11,225 nt of DNA, taken from the NCBI GenBank assembly GCA_046537875.1, contig JBKHJZ010000109.1, positions 1-11,225 on the forward strand. The letters run 5' to 3'. Both the position numbers and the translations under genes were made by a program. Source of the DNA: JBKHJZ01 sp046537875. GTDB lineage: Bacteria; Actinomycetota; Acidimicrobiia; Acidimicrobiales; VFJN01. Position 1 is the first letter of the stretch. The number at the start of each line of letters is the position of its first letter. The notes below the pieces were generated by a model. That model saw nothing but the letters and a program-made list of their open reading frames with translations, did no database searches and was not told the DNA's origin. Positions 1 through 6,110 of this stretch are shown here, one piece after another.

Positions 1-10
1 TCTGTTGTCG

Positions 11-83
11 TGGTCGGGACCGGCGTCGATCCGGTGACCTTCCGCTTTTCAGGCGGACGCTCTGCCAACTGAGCTACCCGACC
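11..83 (-). tRNA. tRNA-Phe(GAA)
   Basis: A cloverleaf is readable on the minus strand. The acceptor stem GGTCGGG/CCCGACC has an A discriminator, the anticodon stem TCCGC/GCGGA encloses loop CTGAAAA, and the anticodon is GAA (phenylalanine). The length is 73 nt without CCA, and the genome reads CGA after the discriminator, so CCA must be added after transcription. The T-loop reads ATCGACG, so the usual T54 is A, a mild oddity. It is the last tRNA of the Glu-Asp-Phe cluster. Its 3' trailer runs off the window after 10 nt, so no terminator can be judged. Confidence 0.97.
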
Positions 84-159
84 GTGGTGTCGTCGTGGCG
101 GGCCACGACGATCGACCCCACCGAGGTGGGGGCGCGCCCCCGCCCCGGGCGGAGACTAG
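84..159 (-). other. tRNA-Asp/tRNA-Phe spacer with two hairpins
   Basis: This 76-nt spacer of the tRNA transcript holds two perfect inverted repeats. Positions 91-98 pair with 103-110 (8 bp around a 4-nt loop). Positions 116-122 pair with 125-131, realistically as a shorter stem with a 6-nt loop. A further GC palindrome lies at 128-141. No T-run follows either hairpin in the minus-strand direction, so these look more like processing or spacer structures than terminators. Confidence 0.5.
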
Positions 160-234
160 CGGTCCCGACGGGATTTGAACCCGCGACCTCCGGCTTGACA
201 GGCCGGCGTGCACTCCAAACTGCACCACGGGACC
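160..234 (-). tRNA. tRNA-Asp(GTC)
   Basis: Minus-strand cloverleaf with acceptor stem GGTCCCG/CGGGACC, discriminator G73 (usual for Asp), anticodon stem CCGGC/GCCGG and loop CTGTCAA giving anticodon GTC. The T-arm GCGGG/TTCAAAT/CCCGT is normal. The length is 75 nt and CCA is not encoded (CTA follows). It lies between tRNA-Glu and tRNA-Phe on the same strand and is presumably co-transcribed with them. Confidence 0.97.
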
Positions 235-238
235 GGGA

Positions 239-297
239 CGTCCACCCGGAGCCTTCCACGTGGACGGTGACTGGACGTACTCGCCCGGCCTCGCCGG
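239..297 (-). other. tRNA-Glu/tRNA-Asp spacer with hairpins
   Basis: In the spacer between tRNA-Glu and tRNA-Asp, CGTCCAC at 239-245 pairs with GTGGACG at 260-266 (7 bp, 14-nt loop), and CCGGC at 285-289 pairs with GCCGG at 293-297. There is no T-tract. These probably fold in the polycistronic tRNA precursor; their function is unknown. Confidence 0.4.
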
Positions 298-308
298 TCG
301 GACGAACG

Positions 309-381
309 CACCCCCAACGGGATTCGAACCCGTGTTACCGCCTTGAAAGGGCGGCGTCCTAGGCCGCTGGACGATGGGGGC
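309..381 (-). tRNA. tRNA-Glu(TTC)
   Basis: Minus-strand cloverleaf with acceptor arms GCCCCCA and TGGGGGT, discriminator G, anticodon stem CCGCC/GGCGG and loop CTTTCAA giving anticodon TTC (glutamate). The T-arm ACGGG/TTCGAAT/CCCGT is canonical. The terminal pair is G1-U72, a wobble. CCA is not encoded. It is the first gene of the tRNA cluster, about 22 nt downstream of the predicted transcription start. Confidence 0.97.
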
Positions 382-409
382 TCGGCTTCCGCTGGGCGGG
401 CGCCGGATC

Positions 410-438
410 ACACTAGCCACGCCCCACCAGTGCGCCAA
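410..438 (-). promoter_or_regulatory. Promoter of the tRNA-Glu-Asp-Phe operon
   Basis: On the minus strand, TTGGCG (438-433) and TAGTGT (415-410) are separated by exactly 17 nt, matching a housekeeping sigma-70/sigma-A promoter (TTGACA/TATAAT type, TAnnnT). Transcription would start near 403, leaving a leader of about 22 nt before tRNA-Glu. Position and spacing fit well, but no experimental start is available. Confidence 0.7.
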
Positions 439-493
439 ACCGTTCACGACCTGCCACGCGCCCCCGCCCAGCACACGACTGTCAGGCTGACCA

Positions 494-544
494 CCCCCAA
501 GTGGCAGTGTTGGCTTCGCCTGTCGCGAACGGGCGCTGCCAGAA
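494..544. repeat. 51-bp hairpin repeat, copy A
   Basis: This copy is identical to copy B at 575-625 except for one base (T508 here, C589 there). Inside it, 502-509 pairs with 534-541 (8 bp, one T·G wobble at 508/535). An inner 5-bp stem TTCGC/GCGAA (515-519/525-529) has loop CTGTC. It lies in the non-coding gap between tRNA-Glu and the DUF2017 gene. I do not recognise the family; a dispersed REP-like element or a terminator-like structure is possible. Confidence 0.85.
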
Positions 545-574
545 GCCCGGGGAGGACACGGGTGCCGTGCGGAT

Positions 575-625
575 CCCCCAAGTGGCAGCGTTGGCTTCGC
601 CTGTCGCGAACGGGCGCTGCCAGAA
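575..625. repeat. 51-bp hairpin repeat, copy B
   Basis: Second copy of the element at 494-544, offset by 81 bp with a 30-bp GC-rich spacer. Outer stem TGGCAGCG/CGCTGCCA (583-590/615-622) is a perfect 8 bp and inner stem TTCGC/GCGAA (596-600/606-610) is 5 bp. It begins 34 nt downstream of the stop codon of the minus-strand DUF2017 gene, so it could act as that gene's 3' structure. No T-tract follows it on the minus strand. Confidence 0.85.
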
Positions 626-659
626 CGCCGCCGGGAGGCGGCCGGGAGAGATCCGCTTC

Positions 660-1196
660 TCAGCCGTCCGGTGGCCCCGACGGCGCCGGCGGGGTCGGGG
701 GTGGCCGCCGGGGCTCGTCGGGCAGCTCGAGGTCGGCGTTCAGCACGTCGACGGCCTGGGAGAGCAGCCACCCCAGGAACTCGTACACCGCGTACGCCGG
801 GGCGAGCGGGTCGTCCGGATCGATGTCGGGATGGTCCTCGCCGACGTCGAGCCGGGTGCCGATGACCAGGCGCAGGGCGTTGAGCGTGCCCATCCACGCC
901 GCCATGTCCTCGCCGTCGAGGTCCGCTCCGTCGACCGTGCGCTCCACCACCTCGAGGGCGGCCAGCCGCGACTCCAGCAGGTCGTCGCGGGTCAGCACCT
1001 GGTAGCCGGCGTCGCGCTCGGCGTCCTCCGGGTAGGCCGGCGGGAACAGGCGGCGCACCGCGGGGTCGTCGGTCGATGCCAGCAGTTGCTGGCGGAGCTG
1101 GTCGACCAGGTCGTTCATCAGCGCCCGCTCGTTCGGCCGCAGCCTGATCTGGTACTGGTCGGCGCCCCGGCGCCGGATGCGATCGCGGGTGAACAC
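660..1196 (-). CDS. DUF2017 family protein
   Basis: This 178-aa soluble protein of unknown function matches, by recognition, the DUF2017 family found next to clpS in actinobacteria. The N-terminal part is arginine-rich, followed by acidic helical segments (for example DLLESRLAALEVVERTVDG, residues ~71-89), a conserved-looking region ending YEFLGWLLSQAVDVLNADLE (~137-156) and a proline-rich tail. There is no signal peptide or membrane helix. The start is GTG at 1196, only 6 nt after the clpS stop, so the two genes are probably translated from one message. A clear Shine-Dalgarno is missing. The repeated location beside clpS suggests a link to Clp proteolysis, but this is inferred from context only. 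Confidence 0.85.
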   Translation of the reverse strand: MFTRDRIRRRGADQYQIRLRPNERALMNDLVDQLRQQLLASTDDPAVRRLFPPAYPEDAERDAGYQVLTRDDLLESRLAALEVVERTVDGADLDGEDMAAWMGTLNALRLVIGTRLDVGEDHPDIDPDDPLAPAYAVYEFLGWLLSQAVDVLNADLELPDEPRRPPPTPPAPSGPPDG

Positions 1197-1202
1197 CTGG
1201 GC

Positions 1203-1514
1203 TCAGTCCTGCTGCATCGTCGCCCACAGGCCGTGCTCGTGCAGCCGGAACACGTCGAGCTCGGCCTTCTCGCGCGTCCCGTTCGCCACCACCGCGCGGC
1301 CCTCGTAGTGCACGGCCAGCATGAGCTTCTCGGCCACCTCGTGCGGGTACCCGAACAGCTTCTGCAGCACGTAGGTGACGTACGACATCAGGTTGATCGG
1401 GTCGTTCCAGACGATGACCACCCACGGGCGGTCGGGGTCGGCCGCGGTGTCGCCCTCGGGCAGCTCGACTTCGGCGGGCGCCGTCTCGAGTGGGGTCATC
1501 GGCATCGCGACCAT
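1203..1514 (-). CDS. clpS: ATP-dependent Clp protease adaptor ClpS
   Basis: ClpS binds the N-domain of the Clp ATPase (ClpA or ClpC) and delivers N-degron substrates to ClpP. The 103-aa reading has a disordered acidic N-terminus (residues 1-29) and then the ClpS core: WVVIVWNDPINLMSYV (~31-46), KLFGYP, and LMLAVHYEGRAVV (~64-76). Counterparts of the E. coli N-degron pocket residues are visible as N37, D38, M43 and H69; the second aspartate of the NDD motif is Pro here. Three in-frame ATGs (1514, 1505, 1499) precede the core and none has a clear Shine-Dalgarno, so the first ~6 residues are uncertain. The DUF2017 gene follows 6 nt downstream and ctaA lies upstream on the same strand. Confidence 0.93.
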   Translation of the reverse strand: MVAMPMTPLETAPAEVELPEGDTAADPDRPWVVIVWNDPINLMSYVTYVLQKLFGYPHEVAEKLMLAVHYEGRAVVANGTREKAELDVFRLHEHGLWATMQQD

Positions 1515-1602
1515 TGTCGCGCGCGACGGGTGCCCACTGGCAGGGGGCCCCGCCACTTCCGGCCACGAATGGTGGTGGTCGACCGCGGTGTGTGGGCTCG
1601 GA

Positions 1603-2592
1603 TCAGGCACCCGGCGCCCCCGCCACCTCGGGGGGCCCGAGGGTCCCGGTCGACTCCACGGCCGCCCCGTCGGCGGTCCGGTCCGCCACCCGGTCCGCCG
1701 CCGGCGCCGGCTCGCTGAGCGTGAGCTGCACGCGCACCACGGCCACCCACACGAGTGCGGCACCCAGCACGTGCACACCCACCAGCAGCGCCGGCACCCC
1801 GGTGAAGTACTGCGAGTAGCCCACGCCCGCCTGGGCGATGAGCACGGCGAGCAGCAGGTGGAGCCGGCGACCGACCACCGGCGCAGCGTCGCCCCGCTGC
1901 ACCATGGCGACCACGGCCACGGTCAGGGCCAGGAAGAGCACCATCGCGACGCCGTGGAGCCGCACGACATCGCCCAGCACGAACGGGAGGCGGTCGGCCC
2001 GCTCGTCGCCCGCGTGGGGGCCGCTGCCGGTGACCAGCGTGCCGGTCACGATCACCAGCACGGCGGCCACCAGGAGCAGCCGGGCGGCCGCCGCCACCGC
2101 AGGGACCGCGAGCGGCCGGCGCTCGCCGGTGGGTGCCCGCTCCATCCCGGCCCGGTGGTGGAGCACGACGGCGTTCCACACCGCGCCCAGCGACAGGAGG
2201 AAGTGTCCGATCACCGAGATGGGCGACAGGTGCAGCCACACCACGAGCGCGCCGACCAGCGCGTTGGCCAGCACCCACGCGGGCAGTCCCAGCGACCAGC
2301 GGAACAGGTCGGGTCGGTACGGCCGGCGCAGGCGGGCCCCGACGACCGCCGCCAGCGTGAACGCCATGACCAACCCGGTGATCAGCCGGTTGGCCCACTC
2401 GATCATGCCGTGGGCCCCCGATTCGGCACGCGGCGTGAAGCTGTCGGGCTCGCACGACGGCCACGTCGAGCACCCGAGGCCCGAGCCGGTGAGCCGGACC
2501 GCCGCCCCGGTCACCATGATGAACACCAGCGAGGCCAGCGTGGCGACGACGATGCGGCGGTATGTCGTGGGGGAGATGCGGGGAGTCCGCAC
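1603..2592 (-). CDS. ctaA: Heme A synthase CtaA (COX15 family)
   Basis: CtaA oxidises the C8 methyl of heme O to a formyl group in the cytoplasmic membrane, making heme A for the aa3-type oxidase encoded in this window. The 329-aa protein has about eight membrane helices. Family signatures are GAAVRLTGSGLGCSTWPSC (~29-47) with paired cysteines C41/C47, IEWANRL with E65, WLHLSP/IGHF (H121, H130), TGSGPHAGD (~188-196), LHGV with H213 and GVHVLGA with H274. H130, H213 and H274 are candidate heme ligands. The residue matching His60 of B. subtilis CtaA appears to be N68. The C-terminal ~40 residues are hydrophilic and low in complexity. Start GTG 2592 lies 8 nt after a -10-like TACCCT, suggesting a leaderless message. 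ctaB is divergent. Confidence 0.93.
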   Translation of the reverse strand: MRTPRISPTTYRRIVVATLASLVFIMVTGAAVRLTGSGLGCSTWPSCEPDSFTPRAESGAHGMIEWANRLITGLVMAFTLAAVVGARLRRPYRPDLFRWSLGLPAWVLANALVGALVVWLHLSPISVIGHFLLSLGAVWNAVVLHHRAGMERAPTGERRPLAVPAVAAAARLLLVAAVLVIVTGTLVTGSGPHAGDERADRLPFVLGDVVRLHGVAMVLFLALTVAVVAMVQRGDAAPVVGRRLHLLLAVLIAQAGVGYSQYFTGVPALLVGVHVLGAALVWVAVVRVQLTLSEPAPAADRVADRTADGAAVESTGTLGPPEVAGAPGA

Positions 2593-2600
2593 GGCGTCCC

Positions 2601-2606
2601 AGGGTA
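2601..2606 (-). promoter_or_regulatory. -10 element of ctaA, probably leaderless
   Basis: TACCCT on the minus strand fits TAnnnT and ends 8 nt before the GTG start of ctaA. No convincing -35 was found; TTCGTT at 2631-2626 with a 19-nt spacer is the best and is weak. The geometry predicts a transcript beginning at or next to the start codon. The same arrangement occurs in front of ctaB. Confidence 0.45.
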
Positions 2607-2673
2607 CGACGCGCCTGCGTGAGCGAACGAACGCGGGGGTGGTCGCCTCGCTCGGGTTCCTCGGACCCGGCCC

Positions 2674-2812
2674 GAGCCCGCCGGGCCGGTCGCGGGCCCG
2701 CCGACCCCGCCCGAGCCCCGCCGACCCGGCCCCGAGCCCGCCGACCGGCTACGAGCCCGCGGGGCCGGTCGTGATCCCGCCGGGCCGGTCGCGGGCGCAC
2801 CGGGCCGCGGCT
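2674..2812. repeat. Degenerate ~20-bp tandem repeat between ctaA and ctaB
   Basis: Units beginning G(A/G)GCCCGCCG or a close variant start at about 2674, 2694, 2713, 2734, 2753, 2773 and 2793, a period of 19-21 bp. A perfect 21-bp match links 2677-2697 and 2776-2796. The tract is almost pure G+C. It lies in the 268-bp divergent intergenic region, otherwise occupied only by the two promoters. It may be a slippage-derived array or a degenerate operator array; the sequence does not decide. Confidence 0.55.
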
Positions 2813-2821
2813 CGGGGCCGC

Positions 2822-2852
2822 TTGGCCCCCGTCCCGAGGCCACACGTAGGCT
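2822..2852 (+). promoter_or_regulatory. Promoter of ctaB, probably leaderless
   Basis: TTGGCC (2822-2827) and TAGGCT (2847-2852) are separated by 19 nt and resemble a sigma-A promoter. TAGGCT ends 8 nt before GTG 2861, so the transcript would start at or near the start codon. No Shine-Dalgarno precedes the gene, consistent with leaderless translation, which is common in actinobacteria. Confidence 0.5.
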
Positions 2853-2860
2853 GCGTCACG

Positions 2861-3757
2861 GTGTTCATGTCCCCGCAGCCCTCCCTGCGCGCGCGCCTCG
2901 GTGCCTATGTGGCGCTGACGAAGCCCCGCATCATCGAGCTGCTGCTGGTCACGACCGTGCCGACCATGATCGTGGCCGAGCGGGGCATGCCGCCGCTGTG
3001 GCTGATCGCCGCCACCGTCGCCGGTGGGACGCTCGCCGCCGGTGGCGCCAACGCCATCAACATGTACGTCGACCGCGACATCGACAGGGTGATGAAGCGG
3101 ACCCGGCGTCGCCCCCTGGTGACCGGCCAGGTCACCCCCCGTGCCGCCCTCACGTTCGCCGTCGGCCTCGAGGCGGCGGCCTTCGCCTTCCTCTGGGCGG
3201 CGGTCAACCTGCTCTCGGCGGCGCTGGCGGTCTCGGCGTGCCTCTTCTATGTGTTCGTGTACACGCTGTGGCTCAAGCGGCGGTCGCGCAGCAACATCGT
3301 CATCGGTGGCGCCGCGGGTGCCGCACCGGTGCTCATCGGCTGGTCGGCGGTCACCGGCACGCTCGACTGGCCGCCGGTGGTGCTGTTCGCCGTGATCGTC
3401 TACTGGACGCCGCCACACTTCTGGGCGCTGGCCATCCGCTACCGCGACGAGTACGCCAGCGTCGACGTCCCCATGCTCCCGGTGGTGGCGGGCCTGCGGA
3501 CCACGGCCGTGCGGATCCTGCTGTACACGCTGCTGCTGTGGGGTCTCACCGTGCTGTTCGCCCCGATCGCCGGCATGGGCACCCTCTACCTGGGGGCCGC
3601 CCTGGTGCTCGGTGGGGTGTTCACCTGGTACGCGGCCCGGCTCGTGCGCCAGACCACCCCGGGGCGGGCGATGCGGCTGTTCGCGTGGTCGATCTCGTAC
3701 GTGACCCTGCTGTTCGGAGCGATGGCGGCCGACGAGCTCGTCAGATCGGGATTCTGA
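2861..3757 (+). CDS. ctaB: Heme O synthase (protoheme IX farnesyltransferase) CtaB
   Basis: CtaB transfers a farnesyl group to heme B, giving heme O, the substrate of CtaA. The product, 298 aa from GTG 2861 (296 from ATG 2867), is an UbiA-superfamily membrane prenyltransferase with about nine helices. KPRIIELLLVTTVP (~21-34) is typical of the family. The first aspartate-rich motif is N67-x3-D71-x3-D75 and the second is YRDEYASVDVPMLP (D196, D202). YWTPPHFWALA (~181-191) is the CtaB signature. I chose GTG 2861 because it sits 8 nt behind a -10-like element, mirroring ctaA; ATG 2867 is the alternative. The subunit I-like gene follows 91 bp downstream on the same strand, with its own -10-like element. 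Confidence 0.95.
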   Translation: MFMSPQPSLRARLGAYVALTKPRIIELLLVTTVPTMIVAERGMPPLWLIAATVAGGTLAAGGANAINMYVDRDIDRVMKRTRRRPLVTGQVTPRAALTFAVGLEAAAFAFLWAAVNLLSAALAVSACLFYVFVYTLWLKRRSRSNIVIGGAAGAAPVLIGWSAVTGTLDWPPVVLFAVIVYWTPPHFWALAIRYRDEYASVDVPMLPVVAGLRTTAVRILLYTLLLWGLTVLFAPIAGMGTLYLGAALVLGGVFTWYAARLVRQTTPGRAMRLFAWSISYVTLLFGAMAADELVRSGF

Positions 3758-3806
3758 TGCGTCGCCGGGGCACGCAGCGATTTCGTGGCCAAACGAGCCA
3801 TGTGAC

Positions 3807-3812
3807 TAGATT
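3807..3812 (+). promoter_or_regulatory. -10-like element ahead of the oxidase gene run
   Basis: TAGATT is a good TAnnnT match in the 91-bp gap between ctaB and the subunit I-like gene. Transcription would start near 3819, giving a ~30-nt leader that includes a weak GGGGTG Shine-Dalgarno before ATG 3849. The -35 is poor (TTCGTG at 3782-3787, 19-nt spacer). It may drive the genes from 3849 to 11212. Confidence 0.45.
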
Positions 3813-3848
3813 CCCGAGCCGGACCAGTCCGCAGCCCGGGGTGCATCC

Positions 3849-5489
3849 ATGACCGTGACCGAAGCTCCACGCGACGTCGTCGAGGTGGACGGCGCGCCCA
3901 GCCCGGGCCTCCCGTCCCAGCCGGCCGGCCTCGCGGTGCTGATGGGCTCCGGAGACCCCCGCACGGTCGGCAGGCTCTTCGCGGGCACCTCGCTGCTGTT
4001 CCTGCTGATGGCGGCCGTGGCCGGGGTGGTGGTCGGGTTCGAGCGCACCGACCTGTCGGGCCTCGACATCCTCACGGCCGGCAACGCCGCCCAGATCACC
4101 AGCCTGCACGCCCTCGCCGGCGTGTTCCTGGTGGTGCTCCCGCTGGTGCTGGGCCTCGCGACGGCCATCGTGCCGCTGCAGGTGGGCGCGGCCACCCTGG
4201 CGTTTCCGCGGGCCACCGTCGCGGCGTTCTGGACCTACCTGGTGTCGGCGGGCCTGGTGATCGCGGCCTACGTGCTCGACGGCGGCCCGTACGGCGGGGA
4301 CTTCGATGCCGTCGTGCTGTTCCTCGCCGGGTTCATCGCCCTGATCGGGGCCCTCATGGTGGCGACCGTCTCGGTGGTCACCACCGTCCTCACCCTCCGG
4401 GCGCCCGGCATGTCGCTGCGCCGGACCCCGCTGTTCTCGTGGTCGATGCTGGTCGCCGGCGTGGTCTGGTTGCTGGTGCTGCCGGTGCTGGCGGCGGTCG
4501 TGCTGCTCGCCTACCTCGACCTGCGCTACGGCGAGCAGTTCCTCGGGGGTGCCGGTGGCATCTACGACAGGATCGCCTGGGTCCTCTGGCAGCCGACGCT
4601 CTACGCCTTCGCGGTGCCCGCCCTCGGGATCATCGGCAGCATCGTCCCGGTGTTCGCCCGGCGCCGCCACCACCGGCATCCGGCCGCCATGGCGCTGATC
4701 GGCCTGGTCGGCGCGGTCGGCTTCGGCGCCTGGGCCCAACCCGGGTTCACCGTGGACGGCGGTGCGCCGATGGAGTGGACCAACGAGCTGCCCTGGTACG
4801 CCGTCTCCGTCCTGGCGGCGATCGCCGTGGTCGGGCTGCTCGGCCTGTGGGCCGTCACGCTCGGCAGGGGTGCGCCCCGGCTGCGCGCTCCGCTGGTGGC
4901 CTCGCTGCTGGCCGGCCTGCTGGTCGCCCTCGGTGTGGTCGGCGGTGTGGCCACGTTCGTCGGCGAGCTCGACCTGGTCGGCACCACCTGGATGACCGCG
5001 CAGACCAACCTGGTGGTGATCGGGACGGTGGTGGCGGGCTTCGCCGGCCTCGCCTTCTGGGCCCCCAAGCTGTACGGCCGGCTCCTGCCCGCCGGGCCGG
5101 TGGTGGTGGGTGCGCTGCTGCTGGCCGCGGGTGCGGCAGCGCTCGCCGTGGGCGACGGCGTGAGCGGCCTGCTCGACCAGCCGCGGTTCGTCACGTTCCT
5201 CACCTCCGACGTCGCTGCGCTCGACGACCTGGCCACGATTGAGGCCCTGAACCTGGTGGCCGCGATCGGCAGCGCGGTCGTGCTGGTGGGCGCGGTCGTG
5301 GCGGTGGGCGCGGTGATCGTGCCCGACCTGCGACGGGAGGCCGTGCCCGACGACCCGTGGGACGGCCACACCCTCGAGTGGACCACCACGTCGCCGCCCC
5401 CCGTCGGTCACTTCGCCGAGATCCCGCCCGTCACGTCCGAGGCGCCGCTCTACGACGCCCGCTACGCCCCGACGGAGGCGTCGACCTGA
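3849..5489 (+). CDS. Subunit I-like heme-copper oxidase paralogue lacking metal ligands
   Basis: The 546-aa protein has about 12 predicted membrane helices and aligns by eye along the length of the CtaD encoded downstream. Shared landmarks are SLHALAG at helix II (H87 matches CtaD H95), IVPLQVGA..AFPR (~107-121), LRAPGMSL (~183-190), VPVFARR (~266-272), and the tail PWDGHTLEW..HFAEIPPV (~503-528). The catalytic ligands are gone. CtaD GHPEVY becomes W247-QPTLY (H to Q248, E to T250, Y252 kept), WAHHMF becomes WAQPGF (Q297, P298), and AHFHYV becomes AQTNLV (Q385, N387). The D-channel Asp of ARDVAFP is T116. It therefore should not form heme a, heme a3 or CuB sites. A histidine cluster RRRHHRHP (271-278) replaces the loop after helix VI. 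The frame is intact and its stop overlaps the next start (TGATG). A structural or assembly role is inference. Confidence 0.85.
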   Translation: MTVTEAPRDVVEVDGAPSPGLPSQPAGLAVLMGSGDPRTVGRLFAGTSLLFLLMAAVAGVVVGFERTDLSGLDILTAGNAAQITSLHALAGVFLVVLPLVLGLATAIVPLQVGAATLAFPRATVAAFWTYLVSAGLVIAAYVLDGGPYGGDFDAVVLFLAGFIALIGALMVATVSVVTTVLTLRAPGMSLRRTPLFSWSMLVAGVVWLLVLPVLAAVVLLAYLDLRYGEQFLGGAGGIYDRIAWVLWQPTLYAFAVPALGIIGSIVPVFARRRHHRHPAAMALIGLVGAVGFGAWAQPGFTVDGGAPMEWTNELPWYAVSVLAAIAVVGLLGLWAVTLGRGAPRLRAPLVASLLAGLLVALGVVGGVATFVGELDLVGTTWMTAQTNLVVIGTVVAGFAGLAFWAPKLYGRLLPAGPVVVGALLLAAGAAALAVGDGVSGLLDQPRFVTFLTSDVAALDDLATIEALNLVAAIGSAVVLVGAVVAVGAVIVPDLRREAVPDDPWDGHTLEWTTTSPPPVGHFAEIPPVTSEAPLYDARYAPTEAST

Positions 5490-6100
5490 TGGCCACACCG
5501 TCGACCGAGCTCGAGGTCGTCTCCGGGGCCCCGGCCCCGCCCCCGCAGCGGCCCCGCGTGCTGCTCGCCGGCGCCGCGCTCGCATCCGGCGCGGCCAGCA
5601 TGGCGCTGCTCACGCTGGTCGCCGTCTACACCCGGCTGCGGGCCGACGTGGTCGCCTCGGGGGAGACCTGGCTGCCCGAGGGGGCGGTGATCCAGCTCAC
5701 CCCGGGCAACATGCAGTTCTTCACCCTGTTGCTGTCGGCCGTGACCGTCGCCTGGGCGGTGCGGGCCCTGCACGACGACGACCGGTTGCACGCCTACATG
5801 GCGCTCGGCATCACGCTCGTGCTGGGGGCCGCGTTCATCAACGGTGCCGCGTACTTCTGGCAGCAGTCGATGCTCGGGGCGGCCGACTCGGTGCCGGGCC
5901 TGCTGATCCTCACGATCACCGGGTTCCACGTGGCGATGGTCGGCGCCGGCATGCTGTTCCTCGCCGTGATGGCGTTCCGGGCCCTCGGCGGGCAGCTCAC
6001 GGGCCGGGGCGCCGAGGGCATGACGGCGGCCGCCCTGTACTGGTACGTGACCACGGGCGCCTACGCCGTGGTCTGGTACGCGATCACGGTCACCAAGTGA
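5489..6100 (+). CDS. Divergent subunit III-like membrane protein
   Basis: This 203-aa protein of about five membrane helices resembles cytochrome c oxidase subunit III. FINGAAYFW (~116-124), LTITGFHVAMVGAGMLFL (~141-158) and ALYWYVTTGAYAVVW (~182-196) line up with FISGQVYEF, LTGFHGVHVSVG and GLYWHFVDIVW of the CtaE encoded downstream. Usual subunit III residues are replaced: the Glu of GQVYEF by Phe123, the second His of GFHGVH by Met150, and the His and Asp of YWHFVD by Tyr186 and Thr189. The N-terminal KLGMW segment of CtaE has no counterpart. ATG 5489 overlaps the preceding stop and has GGAGG at 5474-5478, so it is chosen over upstream in-frame starts. It is probably the partner of the subunit I-like protein. 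Confidence 0.75.
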   Translation: MATPSTELEVVSGAPAPPPQRPRVLLAGAALASGAASMALLTLVAVYTRLRADVVASGETWLPEGAVIQLTPGNMQFFTLLLSAVTVAWAVRALHDDDRLHAYMALGITLVLGAAFINGAAYFWQQSMLGAADSVPGLLILTITGFHVAMVGAGMLFLAVMAFRALGGQLTGRGAEGMTAAALYWYVTTGAYAVVWYAITVTK

Positions 6101-6110
6101 GGCGCGCGGG

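Noticed and set aside
494..625. Minimal CRISPR array
   Set aside because: There are only two units, the repeat is 51 bp with nested hairpins, there is one spacer and there are no cas genes. It fits a duplicated hairpin element better.
1513..1518. GACAAT as a -10 element for clpS on the minus strand
   Set aside because: It overlaps the first candidate start codon, lacks the initial T and has no -35. It would only make sense if translation starts at ATG 1505, which cannot be decided here.
2600..2860. N-terminal extension of CtaB reading through the GC-rich repeat
   Set aside because: The frame is open upstream, but the translation is low-complexity Pro/Arg/Ala, CtaB proteins normally begin shortly before the KPR segment, and a promoter lies directly before GTG 2861.
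3758..3783. Rho-independent terminator after ctaB
   Set aside because: The TGCGT/ACGCA stem (3758-3762/3772-3776) is only 5 bp with a 9-nt loop, and the following GCGATTT is a poor T-tract.
3849..5489. The subunit I-like gene as a decayed pseudogene
   Set aside because: The frame is intact for 546 codons, the landmarks and C-terminal tail are preserved, and it is coupled to the next gene by overlapping stop and start codons. Loss is focused on ligand positions rather than scattered.
3741..5585. Long open frame antisense to the subunit I-like gene
   Set aside because: Its translation is dominated by Arg, Gly, His, Asp and Gln with no domain. Such frames are expected opposite GC-rich coding DNA.
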